In this document: piece after piece, positions 13,301-24,900 of the stretch
Layout: each line of letters opens with the position of its first letter
How positions within the stretch are numbered: the stretch's first letter is position 1
Assembly: GCA_029207755.1 (NCBI GenBank)
Contig: JARCOQ010000001.1
Span: 91,065,637-91,129,636, forward strand
Length of the DNA stretch: 64,000 nt
Reading direction: 5' to 3'
Source: Chamaea fasciata
Lineage: Eukaryota; Chordata; Aves; Passeriformes; Sylviidae
The notes under the pieces: generated by a model
What the model saw: only the letters and a program-made list of their open reading frames with translations
What the model was told of the DNA's origin: nothing
Databases searched by the model: none
Made by a program: the position numbers and the translations under genes

Positions 13301-15447
13301 CATTCCCACTTCCTGAAATATTCCTACCTGTTCTTTTGTGTGTCTGTCCCTTTTAGCATTGCTGCCTTTTACTGTGTAAATGAAAAAATTTTAGATCAGT
13401 GCAGAGTGAGGGCGACTAGCTCACCTGTACAGATGCAGGTGCCATTGAAAAGCAGCCTGAGTAAATGTATTACAGTTCTCCTAAATACTGAGATAACGTC
13501 TAGCACGTAGGTTTAAATAACAGGTAGTTCTTGATCTGCCTTAGCATTTCCAGTGACTCAGTGTTCCCCCCCACCCCGCTGCGGTAATTACAGAAGATTG
13601 TTGCAGTTCCTGACTCAGAGGGAGGCTTCCTTCTGAGGCTTCTGGCCATGCTGGAGCTCCAGCTCTGTAGCTGTATGGAGCAAATTGTGAGGGGGCATCA
13701 TGGTAGCAGGCCCTAGGACTGCAACAAGAATAATGTGGGAATAGTGTATGTTATGAACTAGTGATAGCAAGCCATAAAAAGAGAGTTTGCTTTGGATTTT
13801 TGGTCAGGGATTTGGTTGGCAAAATCTTTGCCATGATGCTCATATCTCTGTATGCTTACAAGAAAAGCATTCCAAAGTACAAATCTGATGGCTTCTCTGA
13901 CAGGCTAGGCTAGAAAACTGCCAAGTGTAAAAATTAAAAAGGGGTAAGTGTTCTCTGACCCAGATTTGTGTTGGTTTTGTGGCTTTTGAGGAGAAAGTGT
14001 CTTCCTGCAGATTGTGGGGACACAGGGCATGAGACTTTGGGGACAGGCTTGGGGATGGGCTCAGCTGTGAGTAAGGTTATGAGGTGGGAGCCGCAGGGAA
14101 AGGTTCCACAAACTCCATGAGCCCCATCATTCTTCCCCTAGGGAGGAATTCGGCAGGCACTGCAAGTCAGTATGTCACATATGCATTGACAGTCTGCAGC
14201 TGCATTGGCCGCTTCTGCAGCCACAGAATGGCAGCAGGGACGTGCTGCCAGATGTGACCTGACAACCCTGCCCAGAGGGTGCTTAAGACTGCAGGGGAGG
14301 CCAGCAGAGGAGGACCAAAGGGCTCAAGTCTCTGGTTTGCCTCATGAGATGTCAGATCTGACAGGCACATTGATAGGCCTTGATTGGTTTCACATTCATG
14401 CAGCCTTCATGCAGCTCTTCAGATTTAGTGGAGCTGCACTCTTGGTGCTGCTGCAAGCAGCTGTGCACAGCTGGCCATCACGTCTCTGCTTGTAAAATAT
14501 GAGTGAAGGTTGTCTTGCCGTCAGGAAAGTGTATTCAGAAGGTCTGTGGAAGTTGGGCCAAGGTTCTTACAGGGGGGGATAGATTTTCCTGTGCCTTAAA
14601 TACTGTGGCAAACCCCACTGTCTGTGCTGATGTGAGTAAAATCTGCAAATAGACTTTGCATTGTTTCAGCTTAAGCACAAGGATATTCTCTTTAATTCCT
14701 TTTTCAGTGTTGTTGTGTAAGAATGAAGGTCTTGAGATTTTTTATGAAATGGTGCAGTGTTTTCATATGCTTAGGCCAGAGAGCATTACATGCAGGCATG
14801 ACATTTCCACTTGCTTCTCAAGTGCTTCTCTTTATCAAGGAAGAGAAATTTCATCCCCAAGCACTGCTGTGATGTGTTGTGAAAACAACAAATGGAGAAG
14901 AGTTGATGAGCAGCTCTCTGTCAAAGTGTTAGTGCACTTGGTTCACAAACATCAGTTAAATGCCTCAGGGGCCTATGAAATAAATAGAAGTGCTGGATGC
15001 TAGGAAGTGGGATGCACAGGAGCTACTTTTTGGCATCATTAAGGCAATGCAAAAAAGAGGACTGCACATGAAATGCTCTTACTCATTTGGTTTTAAGCTC
15101 CAGCTCTGTGTGAAGTAGCACATGCAAGCTGAAGCCCTATCCTGGCTTTAGATGCCTTCACCACCCCTCTGGCAGTAGATTGCCAGCTCTATCCCAGTGA
15201 CAACTCATGGAGAAGGTGGAGTTCATGGTGCCCACTACCTGCATTACAGAGTAAATATTTGAAGTGCTTGCCTAGAAAGTGGGAATCTGTTCTTGTCTTG
15301 CACTGTCTAGGGGAGTTTCCAAGCCACCAGCTGGAATAGAAAGTGGGAACAGAGACACTCACTGGAACTGTGTGGGTGCAGTGAAGACTGAAGGATCCCA
15401 TTTGAGTGGGAGCAGTATGAATCTGAAACTCATTTGAAAAGGCAGAG

Positions 15448-15448
15448 T

Positions 15449-15479
<31 letters not shown>

Positions 15480-15486
15480 GTATGTA
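15448..15486 (+). repeat. Compound microsatellite (TA)n(TATG)n
   Basis: About ten TA units run straight into about five TATG units. The tract lies about 340 nt upstream of the first coding exon. Confidence 0.92.
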
Positions 15487-15799
15487 TAATGGCCCATCTG
15501 TGTGAGTTTTGGTTTGTGTTTGTTTGGTTTTTTCTTTATTTTGGTGTTAAGCTGCTGGACTGAGGTGCTTTGTGCCAGCAAGGTAAATGCTCTCAGAGAA
15601 CCCAGTCAGTTCAGATCTTTTGAGGAGGTGTGCACTCTTCGTAAATTTTGAATGGCCTGAAGTTGAGACTGGACCCAAGATGTTGAGTAGTACATTTGGG
15701 TATGCAGGTACTTTTATGGATCTGAGATGTAAATTCTCAGAGCAATGGAAATGACCGCATGGTTTGTGCGATGTTTCAGCTGCTGATTTCTCTTTTCAG

Positions 15800-15988
15800 G
15801 CTGAGTGCACCATTAATGACTGAATGGGCTCTGCTGGGAAGGCTTGTCCTCACACCATGACAGCTGACAAGTCAGAAGCTGGAGAGTTAGCTCTGGAGCC
15901 TCTCCTCACTTGCAAGCTATGTCTCTGTGAATATTCCCTGGATAAAATGACCACTCTTCAGGAATGCAGCTGCATCTTTTGTACAGCG
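15800..15988 (+). CDS. RNF144B: RNF144B first coding exon (24 nt of 5'UTR, then residues 1-55)
   Basis: A pyrimidine-rich acceptor ending TTTTCAG precedes 15800, and GTAAGA follows 15988. Coding starts at the ATG at 15824. I chose it because the encoded N-terminus MGSAG...TMTAD keeps the 11-residue extension before a second methionine that I recall in mammalian RNF144B. The exon encodes the first five RING1 ligands: Cys30, Cys33, Cys48, Cys50 and Cys53. The first ATG has T at -3 and G at +4, a weak context. The second ATG (15857, codon 12) has A at -3. An out-of-frame ATG at 15816 lies upstream in the same exon. Phase at the 3' end is 0. Confidence 0.95.
15816..15860 (+). promoter_or_regulatory. 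Upstream ORF overlapping the RNF144B start
   Basis: An ATG at 15816, 8 nt before the annotated start, opens a 14-codon frame out of register with RNF144B. It runs through the first RNF144B AUG and stops at TGA 15858-15860, which overlaps the second in-frame RNF144B ATG (15857-15859) as ATGA. The geometry is read directly from the sequence. A role in start selection by leaky scanning or reinitiation is inference. It assumes the mature mRNA includes this exon from 15800. Confidence 0.6.
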
Positions 15989-18900
15989 GTAAGATCTGTC
16001 AGTGCCTTTACATTACAGAAGCAGGGTAATGGGAGATGGACAGAACTGTGAGATGGGATTGCCTGTATAACTCATAAGGAGTATGTGTTACCCATGCCAA
16101 CATAGGATGCTTTTCTAAAGAGCATTTGGTGTTAGCCTGTCTTGCCTTATTTAAAAGATTTCTCTTGTTATTTTGCTTTTTGATAATTTGTAACTAACAT
16201 ATGCTCCCATAAAAATTACTAGTAAAACTCAGGAAAAGGAAAAGTAAAAGGGAAAAAGATGCTGGAGAACATACACAGTCTGCACGCAATCTCAGTATTT
16301 ACTTTTTTCTGAAGCAAAACCCTGAAACATCATAGGATAGCTGTGAGCTTTTGTTTCCCTGATACACTTTTTTGAGTTCTCAGAGACCTTTAAAGTCTTC
16401 TATGTAACTTTTAAGGGCAATCAGAAAACCTAAACAAAAATGGCCTGTTGAACTTTTGCCTCTGTGCTGCAGAGATGTTGTCCAGGTCATTCATTGCCTA
16501 TAGTAGTCAGTAAGGCCTTTCTGGCCTGCAAATTCAGATCTAATAAAGCTGGTGGAAATGATAGAGGGAGAGGTTGAATGAGCTGATAAAAGCCCTACAG
16601 ATAGTAGTGCTCTTCTGGTCTCTTTGTCAGCATGGGAAAAATGGACCTCGTTTCTCTGGTGATTGTGACTTTGACGTACCTCACTAATGATAACTAATGT
16701 ACCTGACCTGAAAACAGGTCGGAAGTCACTGGAGAATGTTGGTGTGATGGTTTTTTTGTTGTTTGTTTGCTTGTTTGGTTTTTTTTCTGGGGAGGGGGGT
16801 TGTGTTTTTTTTAAACTCTAGAATAAATGTACTTGGTTTTATTTTTTAAAAAGCAAATTGTGGATAAGCATCAAGAAAATATGTTTAAGTTTTACCCTTG
16901 ATTGTTTGAATTAATGAAGAAATTCGATATTTGTTAGGCCAGCTGGGTGATAATATCTTCACTTATGCTGAATTCAGGGTAGCTTAAACAGAATGAGAAT
17001 CTAGCTGTGTGTTTCAAGAAACTAGGATAAGATTGATTAATATGAATTTCAACCTGAACTTCATGAAGTTTATTTTCCATACCAACTTGTACAAAACATT
17101 TCTGTACATTTTAGTTTGTAACAAAAGTTTCAAAAACACATACCTAAAAGGTAGGTGTGAAGATACTGCTTTAAATACAGAAAAAGAAATTGGAGAAGCT
17201 GATACTTTTACAGAGGTCCCACTATCCAAGAACTCAGTGTCTCTGATTTAGTATCATTAATGGTACATTAACCTCAATATTAGCTGGGTAGAGTAACACT
17301 TAGGGAAGGGTGGGCTACCGAGGTCTGTGCCAGGCAGAGCTGGGCTCTGCACTCCAACAGGACACTGGCCAAAGGGAGAGGTCAGGGATGGCTGGGGATG
17401 TTGCTGTGCCCACATGTCCCATGTTGGTGTCACAGCTGCCATCACATCCATACACTCCTTCCCTGGCCAGCACCAGGAAGAGCGTCCACTGTGAGCTTGG
17501 TGCTCCAGTGCTGTTCCAGTGACATGGAGGGTGTGGTCACTGTTATTTGGCATCTGTGCAAACTTCGCTGACTTTGAACCAAGAGCTAGCCATGAGTGAG
17601 CCTGAATGCAGCTGGGAGAAGCTTTTAGACATGCTCTATTTATTTCAGTGGGCATAATATATCTCAATTGTGTTTATGCTCCAAGTCCAGCCTTTGTCTG
17701 ACTGTTGTCTGTGTCCCAGCGTCCTCCCAGTGGATGTGTCTGGACTGATGTATGCCCAGACATGTAGATCTTGCATCCTATAACAAAGAGGGCTCTGGAA
17801 ACTTTTAACCTGGCTACATAGCTTTCTGTCTTGAAGCCAGAGCAGTTTCTGGGAGGCCATATGAGTTGCACTTTTGGAAAGCCTCCAAAAAGCAGTGTCA
17901 GGAGTGCTGGGACTTGCATGGGGGATTGCTCAGGGCACAGCCTGCAGCAGCTCTACTGGTGTGCCATGCCCTAAATTTCTTCTCACCCATGCCAGGACAT
18001 CCAGGTACCTTCACACTACAGTTAAGAAAGATTTTGGGGTAAGAATATTGACTGTGAGCTATGAGGTTGAGCACCCATCAGTTTTGCAGTTTTTCAGCTA
18101 GCATTGCTCTCAGCTTGTATAGCTTATTTTTCTGTCACAAAGTGTAATTTTATAGATCCAGGAGTAGTATTAAACTTGAAATAGAAAAAGACTTGACATA
18201 GTCATAATAGGTTCTGCTCCAATTAGCTGAAACTATTGCTTTTGTTAATTTTTTGTTCTGTTACATGTGAAGTCTTTTTTTTTTTTTCTTCCTAACTGTA
18301 GTTGTGATGCTACAATGATGATTGTTCTTCACAGCATTTGTGGCTGTGGAAATAATTAGAAATTGTTACTGTTTAGATATCTGTGGGGGTGAGATTATAT
18401 TTCCTTTCCATTTGTAGCCTGTAAAATGAAGGCATTCAAACAACTTAGAATTGTGTACAACAATTTTTTTTTCAGCTTAGAAACTCTTGCAATAAACAAA
18501 ATACTCCATAAAAGCTGTGTTCTAGCCAAAGTAAGTAAACTGTGCTTTAGAAATGTGTATATTTGTATTTTGTTGGAATGTTGCTAGTAGGGCAGGAGTT
18601 TTTCAAATAACTGTAAACATTTTTACTCTCTCTGTTCTCAGCAGAAAAAGCAGATGGCTTGCAGAACATACTTGCCATCTTACTTGGTAGCTCAGTGAGG
18701 TCTGAAGAGGCATCAGCCTTGTAATTTTCAACATGTGTTGCATTTGGCATAAGATTCCACTGCAGTGTGAGATAAAGCACACATTTACACATCCCAAGAA
18801 TTCAGAAATGGCTGCAGTGTACCTAATGACTTGGTTTCATTGGATTTAAATTAGTTTTGAATGAAAGACTGATCTCTGAAGAGAGTTAGGAAGGGACATG

Positions 18901-21900
18901 AGATATATTTTATCTGTGAAAGTTTTAGAGGGCTGAACTTTACATTATTCAGTTCATTTCCTGTATCTATAAAACCTTTGCAGAGTGCCATGCTGTGGTG
19001 TGCACTTTTACATGTGGATATTCAGCAATATATGTACTGCTCAAACTGCATGATTTTATGGTCCCTTTGTCACTTTAACTTGTCTCTTTCCCAAAAGGGG
19101 AGGAGGTCTTATCTGTTCCTGATACTGCTCATCTTGTTCCTTGTCTTCCCACTTATCCTTGTATATTTGGGGGGGATGTCCTTCTTTTCAGCAGTCCCTT
19201 AGGTTTACCTTTTGCTGCAATTTTTTCTTCCTTGGATGTGCAACTACTCAGGTTTTTGCCCCCATGGGGTCATGGTGCTCACTTTTGTATGTGAAAAAAT
19301 TATACGCTGTGTCTGTCCACACCATTATGGTGTTAAAAAATACAGTATTTTAGTGCACTTTAGTGCTTCTGGCTTCAAAGCATACTAATATTAATTATGT
19401 CTTGATTGATCCACTTACAGAATAATATTTTGAATATTATACTTATTTCTAGTAAAATTTCCTAAATGTTTGCTCTTTTCCTTCTTTCCTTGCCCAGAGA
19501 GCTCTTGCAGTGCCTCACTCAGGTAAGACTCAGGAGTGCTCTGGTGGGGCAGTGTCAGAAATGGACAGGCTACCCTCCCTGCTTTGCCTTTGCACAGCAC
19601 ACTGGGTGTTGCCCAGGCTTTGGTGCTCATTAGACTGTATGGAAAGTGTGCATCTAGGAGACTCCTGCCTTTTCAAAATGTGTCTGAAACTGGGAATCCA
19701 GCAGGGAGAGACAGTGCGTGCTGTGATCATGTGCATCTCACACTCCCTTGGCTGGAATTGCCCTGGTGTCTGGCACAGCATAGTCTACCCTTTGGAAGAG
19801 AGAAGTATAGGACTAGTAGTAGCACTGAAAACACCAAGGACCCCATGAAAGACTTGTTGTGAGTCTGTAGCCTGTAAGCAGTTTTAGAGGGGAGTTTTTA
19901 GCAGCTGGCATAAGATTGCCCTGGTGGCAGTGGTGACAGGATGGAATCAGTGCCAGTGCTGTTGCAGAAACGTGGTCTTAGGAGTCAGTAAAAATCACAG
20001 TGTTGGCTTCTCCCTGCATACCAATTCTATCTGGTTTTGTCCTTCCTCTTTTCTTCCTCTACTCTTAAGCATTTCAGGGACCCCATGAGATCCAGGTGAG
20101 TAATAAATGGGATTGCTGCTATTTCTGTCAAGCAGCAGGTCATGTCCATCTCTCTTGTGTGTTATATACTGGCACAGGGTTTGAGATGTTGGAGACAACA
20201 TGTAACAAACTGAAAAGATGCTTTCAAGTATGTTATTCTGTGTTGTTGGCACAGGTTTATGCTGAACTAGCATGATTCACTTTTTTTTTTTTCTCCCCAA
20301 GCAAATTCTTTGTTGAGTCTTGTACTTTTGAGAAGCGTGTGAGGCAACTGGGTTACAAAATGTGCAAAACAAATACCATGATGATCTACCTGTTTGTTAT
20401 TTTGGTGCACACAGTGCAGTCAAATGAGATTAAACTTCATGCAGCCTTAAAAGGAGAAGTCAGCATGCACACCCCGGTAGCTTCTGTACTGTCTTGGGCT
20501 CCTACAAGTAGGAGGTGTTCCAAAGGCAATTGGAGAACAAGATTTTCTGCTGTAGCTTTGTGTGACAACAAGGCAAGGGGTAGACATGGGTTCCAAAGGC
20601 TCTTTTGCTGGTGTGGACAGTGTGGTGCCATGGGCAGCTGCCTGCCTGGGCCTTGGGGGCTTTAGCCTCAAAAAGAGGCTGCTGCCAGCTACTTTTAATA
20701 GAGAAGAAGAAGAAGAAACTTTTACAGAAATAGAAGTTTCTCTGCTGGTACATAATCAACAGGACACTCTAAGGCTCCTCTACTTTCCTTAATCTCTCCA
20801 AGAACAACTGTGCATTGTCCTGCCTCCTTTGGGTGGCTGAATAGTGACATTTCACCCTAATCATTGTGAAGTTTCAGATTGTTTGTGGAGGGGAGCACTG
20901 GAAAACTGGAAAAACTAATGTGAGGGGTCTTCGCAAAAAACACGAGTAGAAAAGTCTGAGAGCGGAGGAGACTGAGTAGATCAAGGACAAGGAGGAGGCA
21001 GATGGCAAAAAGAAGGGGATACCTGCTAAGTGAAACAACTGTGTATGAATAATCCACTGAAATAATACTTAGTAAAACTTATGAGTAAGGGAATATTTTG
21101 GTTTGCCATTGTCTGTCCAACACTGCGTTTTAGTATCACTGCTGTTTTTTTGTGCTTATTTTCAAGAAGGGGTTTGTTCTCCACTTTTTTCCTCATCCTA
21201 TGAGACACTTTCTCACAACTGCACCACAACACTCACTGTCTTCTCCTCCTCCTAAATATACCTTGTGCTGCAATGCCCCACTTACTTTATATAAAGCTCA
21301 CCTCAAGTTGTTTTCCATTTGGAAGTGTTGAAATTTGGGATTCTTTTTTTTCCCAGCTCGACATTTGAAATGTTTCAGAATAATTTTTTTCAAGTTTTAA
21401 AAAAGAGAATTCCTACACCTGGTAATATTGGCATGGAACACAGACCATTTCAATAGTAATTTTGATGGTTTAAGAACTTCTTGCATTTCTGTGCAGAGTA
21501 ACACCAAAGGGAGCATTGGGGTACCAAAAGAGTACAGATGTACCCATTGACTTTTGATGGATGCTACTATTCAGGAAAGGGACTGCATGTTTCTGAAGTC
21601 AGTAGAGGTGGCAGCCTCTGGGTCATGGCCAAAGGAAGACAGGAGGAAGAGGGAACTAATGTTTTAATGACAGCATTGCATTGATGCAGTTGGTGTTATC
21701 TCCATTCAACCAATGAAGAAATCAATGTGAAGTAAATTGTCAGTGCCTCGAGGTGCCACAGTAACTGAGCCAGATTGTGACATAAGTCTCATGCTCATGT
21801 CTGTTTTGTAGCTGTTGGTAAGGCCAGGTTTGGCTTGACACGGATTTTTGGCAAGAGAAATTATGTTTGCAGCTGGTTCCATTTTGTGAAGGGTGAATTT

Positions 21901-24900
21901 CTCTGGTCCTGTTCTCTGGTCCTTTTCTGTTTGGTGGTACCACTTCATGGCAACGATTATCAGGAACCTTTCCTGCTTTTTATGAAAGGCTGCCAGGATG
22001 TGTTGGGCCATGGGTAAATTGGTTTCAGACTGTGTTTCTGAGCAGAATTTAGCAGCACTGGTAGATATTTTGAGGCAAAGCTGATGACAGTGTATTTCTC
22101 AGGTACATTTGAAGGATTCCATTAAAAAAATGACTTGTGGACCAAGTGGAGGCAATTATATTCTGGTCCATTGTCATGTTTGCTTGGTGTTTTCACCTGG
22201 TTGTGACAAAATTTAATTCTTGTTACTGATGTTATTCCTTTCCTCATACTGAGCCATGAACTGATTGTATGTTCTTTGAAGCTACAGGGGCATTTTTTCA
22301 CTTTCTTTCAAGCATCTTTCTTGATAAGGCTCTTATGTGGCCTGATCTTCTATCCATTTGATCTTCTATCCATTCATTTATCACTGTATCTGGTCTCTAG
22401 CAGTTAAAATAGAGGTTGGGCAATATGCATATTTCATTGGAATTTTGTTCCTCACGTTAAACTGTGCCTATCACAAGTTTATCTGTAGCAAATTAAGAAA
22501 TTTCTATTTTTGTCATGTAGTTTCTAAAAACTTTAATTGGAAAAGCCTCACCTTTTTTTTTCCAAGTGAAGTGCAAATGCCTCCAAGCTAATTGCCAATA
22601 CACTTGTTTCATCTAGTTTTAAGACCTTGTGAGAGATACTTGAGGAGTTTGAGTACCACACATTGAAAGTGACTGATCCGTTTGGGTGATTGAACATGCG
22701 GCAGCGCAGATGTCATGGCAATGATGAACATATTATTAAAAATTATATAGATCTGCCATAAACACTCTGAGTACTGTCTAGGGGGGTATATTTATCCTAA
22801 TACACATTTTATTAGATACTGGGTGGATTAGGTGGTTAAATTTAGAGTTTTGACGCGAACTGTCTCACCAAAATTAGTAATTCTAGATTGTGTATGCACT
22901 GAGAACAGGTAACATTTCTAAAGTATAAGAATAAAATGAATGTTATATATTTACTGAATAAAAAGTACATAACCATGGCCCAGAACTAAAATAAAAACTG
23001 GATGCCTATTTGTTCATCTGTTCTGAATCATGAGACAGTCTGGAATGTCAACTGAAAAGTTAAGTATTCTCTCCATATACAGTATTTCCATGCCCTGCCC
23101 CCAAACCTGGAGTTTGTAAAAAAGCCTAGGCTAAAAAAACCCGAACCCGAAAGAAATAGTTTTGAGGACAACCATGGATGAGAGATTAAACTTTGTAAAT
23201 CGTTCCTGTGGACAGGGAGACCTGTGTTTTTCTTTTTTCTTTTCTTTTTTTTTTTTTTTTTTTAAATGGAAATTGTCTTCAAGTTTCATGTTAGGAGGAA
23301 AGACCTTCTTGTTTTGGCAAGATGATTTCCATAATTTTGTGCTTTTTCACGTTTCATGTAGATCATGGCCTAGTACTGCCTGGGAAATACTGTAGATCTG
23401 TTCTTTACCTTTGCATAATTGAATTCAAGAGAAATACCCTTACCTATCCTCTACCAACTGCTAAACAGTGGCTGGCAGCAGTATCAGTGGCATTTGATGG
23501 GAAAATTAGCCAGCGTTTTCAGTTTCTTTTTTCTTCCTAGCCCTCCCTCCATGTTTCTTAATAAAGGTACCTGTTCAGCTTTGTCATGTCACATGGGGTT
23601 TCTTTTATGCTTTTGTATCCAAATTAGAGAGGCTGCATTTTGGGAGCTGAAGAGTTGCAAGCAGGTCGGAGAGGAGCAAGGTAATGGAACATGGCCACGT
23701 ACTTGAAAAGCAGTATGAAGGAATGATTGAGATCCATCTTTTGTCTTTGATACATAATTATCTGAAAGTGGATTTGAATAGAAACTTTAGATTTCACAGT
23801 GAAAGGGGTATAGTGTCTTTGTCACATCATTACCTAGCAATGTAACACTGAAGTTACACTTTGAACTCATTTTTATGTTAAAATGAAGAACTGTTATGAT
23901 CCTTTTGCAGAGTGAATACATAACCAAACAGACATATTTTTATTGGTCAGTACATAAAAAATACCCTCTGTACAATATACTTTGGGGAAATAAAAGGTTG
24001 AAGTTAGAGCAGCATGCTGAAATGTCGAAATGAAAAATCCATGAATAGTCTGAACAGAATTTTCTTTCTCAGGCTCAAAGCTGACCACAGAAAGCACTTC
24101 TGTTTATTACTGTAGAAGGAATTTTTTATATTACTAGTTTGTGCATTCCTTGATTAGACTTTTTAATGTATTTTTAAAGATATTTCCATCATGTTTCAAT
24201 TTACACTTTCAACCAACCTTTAGCTCCAGGAGAGGAATATGTACTTGGGGCGTTTGTAAGAATTTGCCTAAATCATAATCTTTCCTACAAGTCTTGCAAG
24301 ATTTTTTTTTTTTAAAAAAAAGCAAAAAAAAAAAAAAAAAAAAAAAAAGCATATATGTTGCATGATAATTTGATCCAGGTACTTTATAGGCCTTAATTTA
24401 CTAGATACTCATGAATAGCATTTTGTGAAATAGGTAACCGGATATTGATCTTATTTTATTAAATAGAGGAACATGATGGCCTGAAAGACAAAAACAGCAT
24501 AAGAGGAAAAAAATCTCACCCCAAAACACTTGGACAGCAAATTATTGGAAAAAAAAGTCATTATACATTATGAATCTCAGGCAGAGAAAAAAATAGACGT
24601 GGTCCTCTTTTGACTGAAGTTGTCAGTAATCCAGCAGGAGCAAAACATGCTTTGCAAAGCTAGATTAGCAACAAAACATTCTGTTGGGTATACTGAGTCT
24701 TACTAGTGGAATTACATTATTACATTTGAATTGATCTCTCTTGCTTGAATGCTTCAGGATTTTATTATGTTTCCCAGAACACAGATATTTACACGATATA
24801 GTTGCTCAGTGGGGAAAATCTGAGTAAACTGAATGTCACTGATTAGAGCACATTTGCAGGTATGGGAATTAAAACTACTTGTGTTGGTGTCTGCTTTTTA

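Larger units (their letters stand above)
1..15799 (+). other. Intron 1 or upstream sequence of RNF144B (no coding exon found)
   Basis: No CpG island or other recognisable promoter is visible in this 15.8 kb, so the non-coding first exon is probably to the left of the window. The stretch is AT-rich, CpG-poor DNA with a CR1 copy at 2636-3450, short tandem duplications, and long T, G/T and TA/TATG tracts listed separately. Region 12240-13090 is more GC-rich and open on both strands, but nothing there resembles a known protein. An unrecognised alternative 5' exon cannot be excluded. Confidence 0.75.

Noticed and set aside
14304..14316. CTCF-like CCAGCAGAGGAGG
   Set aside because: It departs from the GGC core that follows AGRK in the consensus; weaker than the 63447 site.
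17627..17636. p53 half-site AGACATGCTC, with others at 24643-24652, 45818-45827 and 52357-52366
   Set aside because: RNF144B is a p53 target in mammals, but each is an isolated half-site with no matching second half next to it. Ten-base degenerate motifs are expected by chance in 64 kb.
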